Positions 1 to 10,514 of a stretch of DNA of 64,000 nucleotides are shown here, in pieces; position 1 is the first letter of the stretch; every line of letters starts with the position of its first letter. Made by a program: the position numbers and the translations under genes. This DNA comes from Synechococcus sp. 1G10 (lineage in GTDB: Bacteria > Cyanobacteriota > Cyanobacteriia > PCC-6307 > Cyanobiaceae), in NCBI RefSeq assembly GCF_002252625.1, contig NZ_NQKW01000006.1, positions 114,464 to 178,463 on the forward strand, written 5' to 3'. The notes under the pieces were generated by a model. It was not told the origin of the DNA, did not search any database, and was given only the letters and a program-made list of their open reading frames with translations.

Positions 1-1
1 G

Positions 2-2188
2 CCCGACTTCCCGCCGGGGGTGGAGCTGCAGCGCATCGTTGATGTGGCCGACAGCGTGCGCGAGAGCATCGAGCTCACCTGGAGCAGCCTGCGTGACGCG
101 GTGCTGCTGGTGCTGCTGGTGCTGCTGCTTGCGCTTGGCAACAGTCGCCTGGCGGCCATCACCGCTGTGGCTGTGCCCGTAGCCCTGGTGGGAAGCTTCA
201 CGGTCCTGCGTCTCACCGGAAGTTCGATCAACACCCTCAGCCTGTTCGGCATGGTGCTGGCCACAGGTCTGGTGGTGGATGACGCCATCGTGGTCAGCGA
301 AGACATCGGACGCCGGCTCCAGGACGGAGAAACGCCCTGGGAGGCCGCCCGAAACGCCATGCAGGAGCTTGGCAGTGCCGTGATCGCCACCTCCCTGGTC
401 CTGGTGGTGGTGTTTCTGCCGGTACTGGCGATGCCCGGCAGTGTGGGCCGCCTTTACCAGCCGATCGCGATCACGATCAGCGCCACGATCCTGTTCTCCA
501 CCATCAATGCGCTCACCTTCACGCCAGTGGCCTCCAGCTGGCTGCTGCAGCATGGCTGGACGGAACCACTCTGGATGCGCCGGCTGCTGGATCGACCCCA
601 GCGCTGGATCCACCGGCTTGGAGAGCAGTACGGCAGGGCGATCGATCGCAGTTTTCGCTGGCGGCGGCGCATCCTGCTTGGCTTGCTGGGCAGTCTGATC
701 CTGGCGGGCTGGGGCCTGGGGCAACTGCCCACAGCCTTCATTCCCCAGGAAGACGACAGTCAGATTCGCGGCGTGGTGGCGTTGCCTGGGGGAGCCTCGA
801 TCCAGCGCACCGAAGCGGTGATGGAGCAGGTCCGGAAGCAGGTGACTAGGGAGCCGCTTGTGCGGGTCGGCAACTTCTACGCAGGCCGCTCCTTTGGAGA
901 CAGTGCCCCGAACCGGGGCATCTTCTTTTTGCGCCTGCTACCGCTGCAGGAGCGCGGCTCCCGGCCTGAAGACAGCAGTGCAGCGGTAGCCGAACGACTC
1001 TCCAAACGGCTGCGCAGCTCCATCAGCGAGGCCACCGTGCAGGTCAGCGTTCCACCGGTCGTGAGGGGCTTCAGCAGTGAGGGGGGACTGGAGCTGGAGC
1101 TTCTCGATCTCAGCGGCGGACGACTCAGCCTGAGCGAATTCGAGCAAGCCACCCGCGAATTCATCGCCGCCGCCAACGCCACCGGGGAATTTGAGCGGGT
1201 GGGCACGCGCTTCAGTGCCGATTCACCGCAACTGCGCCTGAAGCCCGACCGGCTGCGCATGGCGTCACTGGGGGTGGACCTCGACACGGTTGTGACGACT
1301 CTCGGTGCCAGCTTCGGCAGCAGCTATGTCAACGACACCTTCGAAGGCGAGCGCGTCAGGCGGGTGATCGTGCAACTGGATGGGGCCTACAGGCGCACAG
1401 CCGCAGATGTGCTTTCGCTTCAGGTGCGCACCCGGGAAGGAAACCTGATTCCCCTCCGCGAGCTGATGACCCTGGAGCAGGACAGCGGGCCGTCGGTGAT
1501 CAACCACAGCCGCCTGGCACGCTCGATCACCATCCAGGCCATGCCCAAAGCTGGACTCAGCACAGGCAAGGCGATCCAACGGCTGGAGGAGGTCAAGCAA
1601 GAACTGGACAATCCCGTGATCGCTCTGGAATGGGTGGGGCTGGCCAAGGAGGAGCGTCAGGCGGGAGGGCGCACCTGGCAACTGTTCGTCCTGGGGATGG
1701 CGGCTGTTTTCCTGGTGCTGGCCGGCCTCTACGAGAGCTTTCTCGATCCGCTGATCATCTTGATCACGGTGCCCATGGCCCTGCTGGGCGCCCTGCTGGG
1801 CCTGGCCGGCCGCGGGCTTTTTCTCGATATCTATGCCCAGGTGGGAATGCTTGTTCTGGTGAGCCTGGCCGCCAAAAACGGCATTCTGATCGTTGAGTTC
1901 GCCAATCAGCGCCTGAAGGAAGGGCTGGGCTTACGGGAGGCCGTTGAAGAGGCTGCCATCAGCCGCCTTCGCCCGATTCTGCTCACAGCCCTCTCGTCCC
2001 TGGCTGGATTCCTGCCTTTGCTGCTGGCAACCGGAGCCGGGGCAGCCAGCCGGATCAGTATCGGCACGGTGGTGTTCTTCGGGTTGCTGGTATCAACCGT
2101 GCTGACTCTGTTCGTGGTGCCGGTGGTGTACCTGGAGGTGAAACTTCTGGAAGGCCGTCGCTGGTGGCCCCAGGCGAAAAGGTCATGA
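2..2188 (+). CDS. RND-family efflux pump inner-membrane subunit, 5'-truncated by window edge
   Basis: This is the C-terminal 728 residues of a HAE1/AcrB-type resistance-nodulation-division transporter, which exports substrates from the inner membrane through a tripartite pump using the proton gradient. The frame is open at base 2, so the true start lies upstream; the first in-frame GTG at 20 sits inside the family's pre-TM2 region and is not the start. Visible features are a leucine-rich TM2, the TM4 stretch with GLVVDDAIVV (the conserved paired acidic residues of proton relay), a large periplasmic porter/docking region in the middle, and a second bundle with VLAGLYESF and SLAAKNGILIVEFAN. 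It ends in a short basic tail. It converges on psaB, and a shared hairpin follows. The partner membrane-fusion protein is not in the window. Confidence 0.9.
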   Translation, partial: PDFPPGVELQRIVDVADSVRESIELTWSSLRDAVLLVLLVLLLALGNSRLAAITAVAVPVALVGSFTVLRLTGSSINTLSLFGMVLATGLVVDDAIVVSEDIGRRLQDGETPWEAARNAMQELGSAVIATSLVLVVVFLPVLAMPGSVGRLYQPIAITISATILFSTINALTFTPVASSWLLQHGWTEPLWMRRLLDRPQRWIHRLGEQYGRAIDRSFRWRRRILLGLLGSLILAGWGLGQLPTAFIPQEDDSQIRGVVALPGGASIQRTEAVMEQVRKQVTREPLVRVGNFYAGRSFGDSAPNRGIFFLRLLPLQERGSRPEDSSAAVAERLSKRLRSSISEATVQVSVPPVVRGFSSEGGLELELLDLSGGRLSLSEFEQATREFIAAANATGEFERVGTRFSADSPQLRLKPDRLRMASLGVDLDTVVTTLGASFGSSYVNDTFEGERVRRVIVQLDGAYRRTAADVLSLQVRTREGNLIPLRELMTLEQDSGPSVINHSRLARSITIQAMPKAGLSTGKAIQRLEEVKQELDNPVIALEWVGLAKEERQAGGRTWQLFVLGMAAVFLVLAGLYESFLDPLIILITVPMALLGALLGLAGRGLFLDIYAQVGMLVLVSLAAKNGILIVEFANQRLKEGLGLREAVEEAAISRLRPILLTALSSLAGFLPLLLATGAGAASRISIGTVVFFGLLVSTVLTLFVVPVVYLEVKLLEGRRWWPQAKRS

Positions 2189-2218
2189 AAAAACCCTCGG
2201 AGAATATCTCCGAGGGTT
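2189..2218 (-). terminator. Intrinsic terminator between RND gene and psaB
   Basis: A perfect 12-bp inverted repeat (2192-2203 and 2207-2218, loop ATA) lies between the convergent RND gene and psaB. On the minus strand the hairpin is followed by a run of five to six T from the A tract at 2188-2193, so it is a canonical Rho-independent terminator for psaAB. The plus-strand side lacks a T run, but the stem could also slow transcription coming from the RND gene. Confidence 0.9.
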
Positions 2219-2260
2219 GATTGGTGGAGGTGCGTCCCTCGGGGTGGCTGATCGCTTGGA

Positions 2261-4480
2261 TCAGCCGAACTTGCCTGAAGTGGAGGCGATCAGGAAGGCG
2301 CCGTAAGTGAGGATGTATCCCACTGTGAAGTGGGCCAGACCAACTACACGGGCCTGAACGATCGACAGAGCCACTGGCTTGTCGCGCCAGCCAACCAGGT
2401 TGGCAAGCGGGGTGCGCTGGTGAGCCCAGACGATGGTTTCAATCAGCTCCTGCCAATAACCGCGCCAGGAGATGAGGAACATGAAACCGGTGGCCCAAAC
2501 CAGGTGACCGAACAGGAACATCCAGGCCCAGACGGCAAGGTTGTTCGAGCCGAACGGGTTGTAACCGTTGATCAGCTGGGAGCTGTTCAGCCAGAGGTAG
2601 TCGCGGAACCAGCCCATCAGATAGGTGCTGGATTCGTTGAATTGAGCCACGTTGCCCTGCCAGATGGCGAGGTGCTTCCAGTGCCAGTAGAAGGTGACCC
2701 AACCAACGGTGTTCAGGGCCCAGAAGACGGACAGGTAGAAGGCATCCCAGGCCGAGATGTCACAGGTGCCGCCACGACCGGGGCCGTCACAGGGGAAGGA
2801 GTAGCCGAAGTCCTTTTTGTCGGGCATCAGCTTGGAACCCCGGGCATCCAGGGCACCCTTCACCAGGATCAAGGTGGTGGTGTGCAGTCCGAGGGCAATG
2901 GCGTGGTGAACAAGGAAGTCACCAGGGCCGATCTGCAGGAACACATCAGTGTTGCCATTGATGGCATCCAGCCAGAAGTGATCGCCAGGGATGTTGGCTG
3001 AAGCCAGGCTGGCGGCACTCGTCGGGTTGGAGAGCAACACATCGAAGCCATAGATGGCTTTACCACTCGCCGCTTGAACGAACTGGGCAAAGACAGGCTC
3101 GATCAGGATCTGCTTCTCGGGAGTACCAAAGGCCACGACCACATCGTTGTGGACGTAGAGACCAAGGGTGTGGAAGCCGAGGAACAGAGACACCCAGCTC
3201 AGGTGGCTGATGATCGCTTCTTTGTGCTCGAGCATCCGAGCCAGAACATTGTTCTTGTTGGCTTCGGGGTCGTAGTCACGGATGAAGAAGATTGCACCGT
3301 GAGCGAAGGCACCGCACATCAGGAAGATGGCGATGTACTGGTGGTGGGTGTAGAGCGCAGCTTGTGTCGTGTAGTCCTTAGCGATGAACGCATAGGACGG
3401 CAGCGCATACATGTGCTGCGCCACCAAGCTGGTGATCACTCCGAGGCTGGCGAGGGCCAGACCCAGCTGGAAGTGCAGGGAGTTGTTGACTGTGTCGTAA
3501 AGACCCTTGTGACCTGCACCGAGAGCACCTCCGAAAGGAGTGCCTTTCGGGGGGTTGTGAGCCTCCAGAATCTCCCGGATCGAGTGGCCGATCCCGAAGT
3601 TGGTGCGGTACATGTGGCCGGCAATCACGAAGATGCAGCCGATCGCCAGGTGGTGATGGGCGATGTCGGTGAGCCAGAGCGCCTCGGTCTGGGGGTGGAA
3701 ACCACCCAGGAAGGTGAGGATCGCGGTACCGGAGCCTTCGGAGGTGCCAAACACCTGGTTGAGGGTGTCGGGATTTTCGGCGTAAACGCCCCAGTTGCCG
3801 GTGAAGAACGGTGCCAGACCGGCGGGATGAGGCAGCACATTCAGGAAGTTGTCCCAACCGACGTGCTGACCGCGGGCTTCAGGGATGGCCACGTGAACCA
3901 GGTGACCGGTCCAGGCGATTGAGCTGAAGCCGAAGAGGACGGCGAGGTGATGGTTGAGGCGGGATTCAGCGTTCTTGAACCAGGCCAGTGAAGGCCGGAA
4001 CTTGGGCTGAAGGTGGAGCCAGCCGGCGAAGAGCGCCCAGGCCGACAGGATCATCATGAAGATGGAACCCTGATACAGCTCGGCGTTGGTCTTCATTCCG
4101 ATCGTGTACCACCAGTGGTACAGGCCGGAATAAGCGATGTTCACCGGTGAGGTTGCACCCGCCTGTGTGAAGGCGGTGATGGCCCCCTGGCCGAAGTGCG
4201 GATCCCAGATCGCATGAGCGATGGGACGGACATGCAGCGGATCGGCGACCCACTGCTCAAAGTTGCCCTGCCAGGCGATATGGAACAGGTTGCCCGAAAC
4301 CCAGAGGCCGATGATCGCCAGGTGACCGAAATGGGTGGAGAAGAGCTTTTGGTAAAGCTTCTCCTCCGTCATCCCGTCGTGGCTCTCGAAGTCGTGAGCC
4401 GTGGCGATGCCGTACCAGATACGGCGGGTTGTCGGGTCCTGTGCCAGACCCTGGCTGAACGAAGGAAATTTCGTTGCCAT
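2261..4480 (-). CDS. psaB: Photosystem I P700 chlorophyll a apoprotein A2
   Basis: PsaB forms the photosystem I core heterodimer with PsaA in the thylakoid membrane and binds P700, most antenna chlorophylls, phylloquinone and half of the Fx iron-sulfur cluster. The protein is 739 residues, normal for the family. It starts [10 protein letters not shown], contains many His-rich transmembrane segments, and has the Fx loop [12 protein letters not shown] whose two Cys ligate the 4Fe-4S cluster. It starts 21 bases downstream of the psaA stop, the standard cyanobacterial psaA-psaB arrangement, and ends just before a strong hairpin terminator. No defects are visible. Confidence 0.99.
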   Translation of the reverse strand: MATKFPSFSQGLAQDPTTRRIWYGIATAHDFESHDGMTEEKLYQKLFSTHFGHLAIIGLWVSGNLFHIAWQGNFEQWVADPLHVRPIAHAIWDPHFGQGAITAFTQAGATSPVNIAYSGLYHWWYTIGMKTNAELYQGSIFMMILSAWALFAGWLHLQPKFRPSLAWFKNAESRLNHHLAVLFGFSSIAWTGHLVHVAIPEARGQHVGWDNFLNVLPHPAGLAPFFTGNWGVYAENPDTLNQVFGTSEGSGTAILTFLGGFHPQTEALWLTDIAHHHLAIGCIFVIAGHMYRTNFGIGHSIREILEAHNPPKGTPFGGALGAGHKGLYDTVNNSLHFQLGLALASLGVITSLVAQHMYALPSYAFIAKDYTTQAALYTHHQYIAIFLMCGAFAHGAIFFIRDYDPEANKNNVLARMLEHKEAIISHLSWVSLFLGFHTLGLYVHNDVVVAFGTPEKQILIEPVFAQFVQAASGKAIYGFDVLLSNPTSAASLASANIPGDHFWLDAINGNTDVFLQIGPGDFLVHHAIALGLHTTTLILVKGALDARGSKLMPDKKDFGYSFPCDGPGRGGTCDISAWDAFYLSVFWALNTVGWVTFYWHWKHLAIWQGNVAQFNESSTYLMGWFRDYLWLNSSQLINGYNPFGSNNLAVWAWMFLFGHLVWATGFMFLISWRGYWQELIETIVWAHQRTPLANLVGWRDKPVALSIVQARVVGLAHFTVGYILTYGAFLIASTSGKFG

Positions 4481-4501
4481 TGGGAAAGGTCAGGTGTGAG
4501 G

Positions 4502-6805
4502 TCAGCCGACCGCGATGAGTCGGGACAGGAAGAAGGCCCAGGTGGTGGCGATACCGCCCAGGAGATAGTGGGCAACGCCTACGGCACGGCCCTGGGTGAT
4601 GCTCAGAGCGCGTGGCTGGATGGCCGGAGCCACTTTCAGCTTGTTGTGAGCCCAGACGATGGACTCAATCAGCTCTTGCCAGTAGCCGCGGCCGCTGAAC
4701 AGGAACATCAGGCTGAAGGCCCAGACGAAGTGGGCACCGAGGAACATCAGGCCGTAAGCACTGGAGGACGAGCCGTAGCTGTTGATCACCTGTGCGGCCT
4801 GAGCCCAGAGGAAATCACGCAGCCAGCCATTGATGGTGATGGCACTCTGCGCAAAGTTCCCATTCGTGATGTGCTGGACGCTGCCGTCCGCATTCACGGT
4901 TCCCCACACATCGCTCTGCATCTTCCAGCTGAAGTGGAAGATCACGATCGAGATGGAGTTGTACATCCAGAAGAGGCCGAGGAACACGTGGTCCCAAGCC
5001 GAAACCTGGCAGGTACCGCCACGGCCGGGGCCGTCGCAGGGGAAGCGGAAGCCCAGGTTCGCCTTGTCGGGGACAAGCCTGGAGCTGCGGCTGTAGAGAA
5101 CACCCTTCAGCAGGATCAGCACGGTGACGTGGATCGTGAAGGCGTGAATATGGTGGACCATGAAGTCGGCCGTTCCGAGGGGAATCGGACCGGCAGCCAC
5201 CTTGCCGCCAACGGCGACGACGGCGCCATTGAACACCTCGCTGACACCGGCCAACGCATTGGGAGCGGTGGTGCCGGCAGCGGCGGCGTGCAGACCCTGA
5301 ATCCACTGAGCGAAGACGGGCTGCAACTGAATGGCGGAGTCGCTGAACATGTCCTGGGGACGGCCCAGGGCACGCATGGTGTCGTTGTGGATGTAAAGAC
5401 CGAAGCTGTGGAAGCCCAGAAAAATGCACACCCAGTTCAGGTGGCTGATCAGGGCATCACGAGCTTTGAGCACCCGATCCAGCACGTTGTCCACGTGCAG
5501 GGCGGGGTCGTAATCGCGGATGAGCGCAATGGCCGCATGGGCACCGGCGCCAACGATGATGAAGCCACCGATCCACATGTGGTGGGTGAACAGCGACACC
5601 TGCGTTGGGTAATCGATCCCGATGTAGGGATAGGGCGGCATCGCATACATGTGATGCGCCACGATGATGGTCAACGAACCGAGCAGCGCCAGGTTCACGG
5701 CCAACTGGGCATGCCAGGAAGTGGTCATGAACTCGAACAGGCCGTCGTGACCTTTCGGAGCAGGGAACAGCAGGGGATCGCCCTTCTGTCCTTCAAGAAT
5801 TTCCTTGATGCTGTGACCGATGCCCCAGTTGGTGCGGTACTGGTGGCCGGCCACGATGAACAGCACCGCGATCGCCAGATGGTGATGGGCGATGTCGGTC
5901 ATCCAGAGGCTGCCGGTGACAGGATTAAGCCCACCCTTGAAGGTGAGGAAATCGCTGTAGGCGGCCCAGTTGCCGGTGAAGAAAGCGGAGAGACCCGCAC
6001 CGAATCCTGGGTACAGCTGGGTCAGCAGATCCAGGTTCAGGAATTCATGGGGCAGGGGGATGTCCGCCACCGAGGCGATGGTCTTGCCGTCGAGCACCAG
6101 CGGCTTGCCGGCGTCGATGGCATCCATCAGGGCCGTGGTCGGCAGGGACACGTGCAGCAGGTGCCCGGTCCAGGAGAGGGAGCCCAGGCCCAGAAGGCCA
6201 GCAAGGTGGTGGTTGAGCATGGACTCAACGTTCTGGAACCACTCGAGCTTGGGAGCTGCCTTGTGATAGTGGAAGACGCCGGCGTTCAGCATCAGGCCAG
6301 CCATCACCAGGGCACCGATGGCAGTGCAGAGCAGCTGGAACTCACTGGTGAAACCCCAGGCTCTCCACACATGGAAGAGACCTGAGGTGATCTGGATGCC
6401 GTGGAAGCCGGCGCCCACATCTGCGTTGAGAATTTCCTGGCCGAAAATGGGCCAGACCACCTGAGCACTCGGCTTGACGTGCAGGGGGTCGGCCAGCCAG
6501 CCGGTGTAGTTGGAGAAGCGGGCACCGTGATAGAAGGCGCCGCTCAGCCAGATGAAGATGACGGCCAAGTGGCCGAAGTGAGCGCTGAAGATCTTCCGGG
6601 AGACCTCTTCGAGATCGCTCGTGTGGCTGTCGAAATCGTGAGCGTTGGCGTGGAGGTTCCAAACCCAGGTGGTGGTTTTGGGACCTTTGGCGAGGGTGCG
6701 ATCGAAATGCCCGGGCTTGCCGAGAACATCGAAGTCGACAGGAACAGGGTTCCGGTCGACCATGGCCTTCGCCGTTTTCCCACGCTCTGGTGGGCTGATG
6801 GTCAT
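4502..6805 (-). CDS. psaA: Photosystem I P700 chlorophyll a apoprotein A1
   Basis: PsaA is the partner of PsaB in the photosystem I reaction centre, binding P700, A0, A1 phylloquinone and the shared Fx cluster. It is 767 residues, as expected, and shows the Fx-binding loop [12 protein letters not shown], multiple HHLAIA-type chlorophyll-ligating helices and a C-terminal segment ending LSRLIAVG. The ATG at 6803-6805 gives the typical N-terminus [10 protein letters not shown]. It is first in the psaAB operon, with a long leader upstream. The large open frames on the opposite strand are codon-bias shadows. Confidence 0.99.
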   Translation of the reverse strand: MTISPPERGKTAKAMVDRNPVPVDFDVLGKPGHFDRTLAKGPKTTTWVWNLHANAHDFDSHTSDLEEVSRKIFSAHFGHLAVIFIWLSGAFYHGARFSNYTGWLADPLHVKPSAQVVWPIFGQEILNADVGAGFHGIQITSGLFHVWRAWGFTSEFQLLCTAIGALVMAGLMLNAGVFHYHKAAPKLEWFQNVESMLNHHLAGLLGLGSLSWTGHLLHVSLPTTALMDAIDAGKPLVLDGKTIASVADIPLPHEFLNLDLLTQLYPGFGAGLSAFFTGNWAAYSDFLTFKGGLNPVTGSLWMTDIAHHHLAIAVLFIVAGHQYRTNWGIGHSIKEILEGQKGDPLLFPAPKGHDGLFEFMTTSWHAQLAVNLALLGSLTIIVAHHMYAMPPYPYIGIDYPTQVSLFTHHMWIGGFIIVGAGAHAAIALIRDYDPALHVDNVLDRVLKARDALISHLNWVCIFLGFHSFGLYIHNDTMRALGRPQDMFSDSAIQLQPVFAQWIQGLHAAAAGTTAPNALAGVSEVFNGAVVAVGGKVAAGPIPLGTADFMVHHIHAFTIHVTVLILLKGVLYSRSSRLVPDKANLGFRFPCDGPGRGGTCQVSAWDHVFLGLFWMYNSISIVIFHFSWKMQSDVWGTVNADGSVQHITNGNFAQSAITINGWLRDFLWAQAAQVINSYGSSSSAYGLMFLGAHFVWAFSLMFLFSGRGYWQELIESIVWAHNKLKVAPAIQPRALSITQGRAVGVAHYLLGGIATTWAFFLSRLIAVG

Positions 6806-7265
6806 CGAGACGTTCCTCGAGGGACGGAGTCGAGGTGGAGGTCCACCCCTCCGGACCGGGCCGAAAGGCCAGGCCGGTGGGCCTCACGGTTCCGCGGATC
6901 GAAACCCTTGGAACCATGGGCACCAGTGCGGATTGGCTCCGGAAAAGACCGAAAGCCGCTGCCATCACTGGAGCTGGGGCCCCGATGAGGGGACCGCTGG
7001 CGGAAGTATAAGGGCGAGTTTCAGGCCCCTTGGGGGGTCAGTAACAAAGGTTCAATCCGCCGCCACCCCTGTCTGGAACAGGGCTCTGACCCAGGCTCCC
7101 TATCACTCATCGATGGCGCGATGGCGCGCTTTGTTTATCCAAATCCCAGCATATTTGGAGCTACATTCGGCATCATTTTTTTACAGGCCCGAGACACTCT
7201 GGGCAAACTGTTGCCTGGGTTCCGGCACCAAGGCCGCGGGCCGACTTCGATCAGGAGCGATGCAC
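6806..7265. promoter_or_regulatory. psaA leader and divergent promoter region
   Basis: This is 460 bases without a convincing gene between psaA and the divergent gene at 7266. On the minus strand a good -10 hexamer TATACT lies at 7005-7010, which would give psaA a leader of about 190 bases; no convincing -35 is visible. A long psaA 5' leader is common in cyanobacteria, where light-dependent control acts. I looked for paired RpaB/HLR1-type direct repeats and could not call a clear one. The part near 7140-7195 is AT-rich and may hold the promoter of the plus-strand gene. Confidence 0.4.
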
Positions 7266-8672
7266 ATGTTGGCAGCGGGGCTTCGGGGCCTGGGGGCGGT
7301 GCTGCTCTGCCTGGCTGTGCTGCTGAGCGGAGGCTGGAGCCTGCGGCCCAGGCCCCAGGAGCCGCCGGCCATAAGCAGCCAGCCGGCCGCATCCGGGCGC
7401 CTGCGGGAGATCCCCCCACCCAAGGCCAGCCAAGCCTTGCGGCTACGTCTGGCGGAGCTTCAACCCCGGCTGCAGATCCTGGCTCCAGCTGACGACGCCG
7501 TCCTCCCCATCGCCCCCTGGTCGCTGGATCTGTCGCTTGAAGACTGGCCCTTGGCCGATGCCGGCGCCCTGGGTCTTGGCGCCCACCTGGTGGTGCAGCT
7601 CGATGCCCAGGCGCCCCTGCGTCTGGGCCCCAAAGATCCCGAGGGACCAATCAGCAAGGACACCCGGCTGAGCGTGGCCATGGCGCCGCTCAGCCCAGGC
7701 AGCCACCGCCTGACTGTCTATGCGGCCAGGCCCTGGGGTGAAGCAGTCAAAGATCCCGGCGCCGCCGTGCAGATCCGCCTCCACGGGCTGGCCGCCAACC
7801 CCCTCAGCCAACCTCTGCGGGGAACCCCCCAGCTGGTGAGCAGCACCCCCAGCGATCTGATCCATCACGAACCCGTGCTGATCGACTGGCTGCTGATCGA
7901 CGCACCCCTCCAGCCCCTCGAGGGAGACGGTTCGAACTGGCGGCTGCGGGTGACCCTCAATGGCGACAGTTTCCAGGTGGACCGGCAGGAGCCGCTCTGG
8001 CTCACAGGGCTGCGCTCCGGCAGCAACCCCCTGCAACTGGAGCTGCTCGACGGGCTGGGGGAACCACTGAATCCACCCTTCAACAGCCTGGTGCAGGACC
8101 TGGTCATGCGTCCAGAAGACCCCCATCCCTGGCAGACGGCATCGATCTCCGCCGAGGATCTGAAGCGTCTGCTGGGTGAGCTGCCAAGCGAGCCCGCAGG
8201 TGAGATCACACCTTCACCACAGCCCGTCGAGGCCGCTGGGCAGGAACCCAAACCGCGGACGGAGCTGGATCTCCAGGCTGAGGGGATGGCCACCGACCGC
8301 AGCGAAGCCGCCACCTCATTGACGACAGCAAGCACTGAGCAACCGCTTGAAGCGGAGGCCGTTGCATCTGAGACGACGCCTGAACCTGAAGCTGCGACTG
8401 AACCTGAGGCAGGTGAACGCAGGAGCTTTACGGAGCCGGCACCAGTGATGCCGGAGCATGTTGAGCCTGTGGAGCCTGTGGAGCCTGTGGACTCCCCTGA
8501 CCCATCGGAGTTGCTTGCACCGCCCGGATCCGCAGAACCGCAGCCCTCGCCCGAAACGCTTGGCTCAGCTCCTCTGAAGAAGCCCTCAGAGGAGCCGGCG
8601 GCCAAGACTGTGATGCTGCCTGAAGCGTCGGCATCGCCGCTGGATCGGCTGCGTGCCAGGTTCGGGGGATGA
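7266..8672 (+). CDS. Proline/glutamate-rich secreted or anchored hypothetical protein
   Basis: This is an unrecognised 468-residue protein. The ATG at 7266 is preferred over the ATG at 7260 because AGGAG at 7253-7257 is 8 bases away, a normal spacing. The N-terminus is a hydrophobic signal or anchor segment (LGAVLLCLAVLLSGGWSL), so the rest is probably periplasmic. Residues about 60-300 look folded, with repeated beta-rich, Ig-like stretches. From about residue 305 the sequence is low-complexity, rich in Pro, Glu, Ala and Ser, with a 9-bp tandem encoding EPVEPVEPV near 8460-8490. It ends LDRLRARFGG. The stop overlaps the ATG of the next gene (ATGA), so the two are probably co-translated, though a functional link to cobalamin synthesis is not evident. 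Confidence 0.75.
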   Translation: MLAAGLRGLGAVLLCLAVLLSGGWSLRPRPQEPPAISSQPAASGRLREIPPPKASQALRLRLAELQPRLQILAPADDAVLPIAPWSLDLSLEDWPLADAGALGLGAHLVVQLDAQAPLRLGPKDPEGPISKDTRLSVAMAPLSPGSHRLTVYAARPWGEAVKDPGAAVQIRLHGLAANPLSQPLRGTPQLVSSTPSDLIHHEPVLIDWLLIDAPLQPLEGDGSNWRLRVTLNGDSFQVDRQEPLWLTGLRSGSNPLQLELLDGLGEPLNPPFNSLVQDLVMRPEDPHPWQTASISAEDLKRLLGELPSEPAGEITPSPQPVEAAGQEPKPRTELDLQAEGMATDRSEAATSLTTASTEQPLEAEAVASETTPEPEAATEPEAGERRSFTEPAPVMPEHVEPVEPVEPVDSPDPSELLAPPGSAEPQPSPETLGSAPLKKPSEEPAAKTVMLPEASASPLDRLRARFGG

Positions 8673-10441
8673 GTGATTTGATCTGCTGGGGACTGGCCCT
8701 GAGCAGGGCCGGTGCCCCCGTGCTCGAGCGCCTGGATGAGGGCGGACTGGTGGAGGCCCGAGCTGAGCCCGGCGCCGGCGCCGCCGAGCTGCTCAGACAA
8801 CATTGGAAGGGGGCGTCGGCCTTCGTGGTGGTGGGAGCCTGCGGGGCGGTGACCCGGCTGGTGGCCCCGCTGCTCCAGGGCAAGGAGCACGACCCGGCCG
8901 TGGTGGTGGTGGATCCCCAGGGGCGCTTCGCCATCCCCCTGCTGGGGGGGCACGGGGCTGGAGCAGAGCAGCTCAGCCAGCGGGTGGCCGCCCTGCTGGG
9001 GGGCGAAGCGGTGCTCACGGGCGCCAGTAGTGGCAGCGGCAGCCTGGCCCTCGACAGCTTCGGGCTGGCCTGGGGCTGGCGGAAGGGCCTGGGCGACTGG
9101 GATGCCCTGATGAAAGCCGCGGCACGGGGTGAGCGGATCGCCGTGCAGCAGGAGAGCGGTTGCCCCGACTGGCAGGGACTGGATGCCGCCGCAACGCTGC
9201 TTCAGCTCCCGGCAGAGAACCTGCCGGGGCAGATGCTGATCAGTCCACGCCTGGGCCCCGGATGTCGCTGGCATCCACCCAGCCTCTGGCTGGGCTTCGG
9301 CTGCGAGCGTGACACCAGCCTCAGCCTGCTGGAGCGCTTGCTGGAGCAGGCCCTGGATGGCGCCCAACTGGCCATGGACGCAGTCGCCGGGCTGGCGAGC
9401 ATCGACCGCAAAGGCGATGAGCCGGCCCTGCTGGAACTGGCCCGGCGGCATCAGTGGCCGCTGCGGCTGTTCAGTGCCGAGGCCCTGGCGGCGGTGCAGG
9501 TGCCCAGCCCATCGCAGGCGGTGCTCAAGGAAATGGGAACCGCCAGCGTGGCTGAAGCGGCCGCCCTGCTGGCGTCATCCCCACAGTCGGAGCTGCTGCT
9601 GGAGAAGCGCATCGAGCGGGCCCAGCCCGGTGAACGGGGAGCCGCCACCCTGGCGGTAGCCCTGACTGCCGGGCAGTGGGCCCCGCAGCGGGGGAAGCTG
9701 CATCTGGTGGGCAGCGGTCCTGGACAGCTCGACCTGCTCACCCCGGAAGCTCGGCTCGCCCTGGCCGAGAGCACGGTCTGGGTGGGCTATGGCCTCTACC
9801 TGGATCTGCTGGAGCCCCTGCGGCGCCCCGACCAACTACGCCGGGACGGCCAGCTCACCCAGGAGCGCGACCGCTGCCGGCTGGCCCTGGAGCTGGCCGA
9901 AGCCGGACTGAGTGTGGCCCTGGTGTCGTCGGGTGACAGTGGCATCTACGGCATGGCGGGTCTGGCCCTGGAGCTCTGGCTGGAGCATGACCCCCAGACC
10001 AGGCCCGCCTTCTCGGTGCATCCCGGCCTCTCCGCCCTGCAGGTGGCCGCGGCCAGGGCCGGCGCCCCCCTGATGCACGATTTCTGCACGATCAGCCTGA
10101 GCGACCGGCTCACACCCTGGCCGACGATCGAGAAACGGCTGCGGGCCGCCACCAGCGGGGATTTCGTGGTTGCGCTCTACAATCCCCGATCACTGGGCCG
10201 CGACTGGCAACTGGGCCGGGCCCGGGAGTTGCTGCTGGAGGGGCGCAGCGCCGACACTCCTGTGGTGCTGGCACGGCAACTGGGCCGGGCAGAGGAAAGT
10301 GTGCAGCTGCATACCCTCGGGGACTTGCCCCTGGAGCAGGTGGACATGCTCAGCCTGGTGCTGGTGGGCAACAGCACCTCTCGCCACCAGGACGGAGTGA
10401 TGGTGACACCCCGGGGCTACCCGGGCGCCGAACTGAGCTGA
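8669..10441 (+). CDS. cobJ: CbiG-CbiH fusion: cobalt-precorrin-5A hydrolase / precorrin-3B C17-methyltransferase
   Basis: This is a 590-residue bifunctional corrin-ring enzyme. Residues 1-340 match the CbiG type: an N-terminal part with VVVGACGAVTRLVAPLL and LLGGHGAGA, then a C-terminal CbiG domain beginning WLGFGCERDTS. Residues about 347-590 are the SAM-dependent tetrapyrrole methylase CobJ/CbiH, with GKLHLVGSGPGQLDLLTPEA, the SSGDSGIYGMAG motif and VALYNPRS. CbiH methylates C17 and contracts the ring; CbiG opens the delta-lactone of cobalt-precorrin-5A. Both are adjacent cytosolic steps of cobalamin synthesis, and the fusion is known in cyanobacteria. The start overlaps the preceding stop by four bases. 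Confidence 0.93.
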   Translation: MSDLICWGLALSRAGAPVLERLDEGGLVEARAEPGAGAAELLRQHWKGASAFVVVGACGAVTRLVAPLLQGKEHDPAVVVVDPQGRFAIPLLGGHGAGAEQLSQRVAALLGGEAVLTGASSGSGSLALDSFGLAWGWRKGLGDWDALMKAAARGERIAVQQESGCPDWQGLDAAATLLQLPAENLPGQMLISPRLGPGCRWHPPSLWLGFGCERDTSLSLLERLLEQALDGAQLAMDAVAGLASIDRKGDEPALLELARRHQWPLRLFSAEALAAVQVPSPSQAVLKEMGTASVAEAAALLASSPQSELLLEKRIERAQPGERGAATLAVALTAGQWAPQRGKLHLVGSGPGQLDLLTPEARLALAESTVWVGYGLYLDLLEPLRRPDQLRRDGQLTQERDRCRLALELAEAGLSVALVSSGDSGIYGMAGLALELWLEHDPQTRPAFSVHPGLSALQVAAARAGAPLMHDFCTISLSDRLTPWPTIEKRLRAATSGDFVVALYNPRSLGRDWQLGRARELLLEGRSADTPVVLARQLGRAEESVQLHTLGDLPLEQVDMLSLVLVGNSTSRHQDGVMVTPRGYPGAELS

Positions 10442-10460
10442 AAGGCTCCGGGCGGCCATC

Positions 10461-10500
10461 GGCCCCGAAGCTCAGAAATCGGCCCCGAAGCTCAGAAATC
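10461..10500. repeat. Perfect 20-bp tandem duplication at element boundary
   Basis: Two exact head-to-tail copies of a 20-bp unit (10461-10480, 10481-10500) lie immediately left of the putative att copy. The last two bases of the second copy are part of the 16-bp direct repeat. Confidence 0.9.
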
Positions 10501-10514
10501 GGGATGACAGGATT
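10499..10514 (+). repeat. att copy (distal), truncated tRNA-Pro 3' end
   Basis: 16 bases identical and in the same orientation to the 3' end of the tRNA-Pro gene at 20764-20779. The match breaks after the T-arm half, as expected for a duplicated attachment core rather than a second tRNA. Confidence 0.75.

Noticed and set aside
3074..3922. 282-codon plus-strand frame opposite psaB
   Set aside because: Shadow of psaB; Val/Glu/Gly-rich with no domains.
4196..6385. 729-codon plus-strand frame opposite psaA/psaB
   Set aside because: psaA and psaB are certain; this frame is a GC-bias shadow without motifs.
7865..9451. 528-codon minus-strand frame opposite the CbiG-CbiH gene and its neighbour
   Set aside because: Spans two real plus-strand genes; Ser/Gly/Pro low complexity derives from the opposite-strand repeats.
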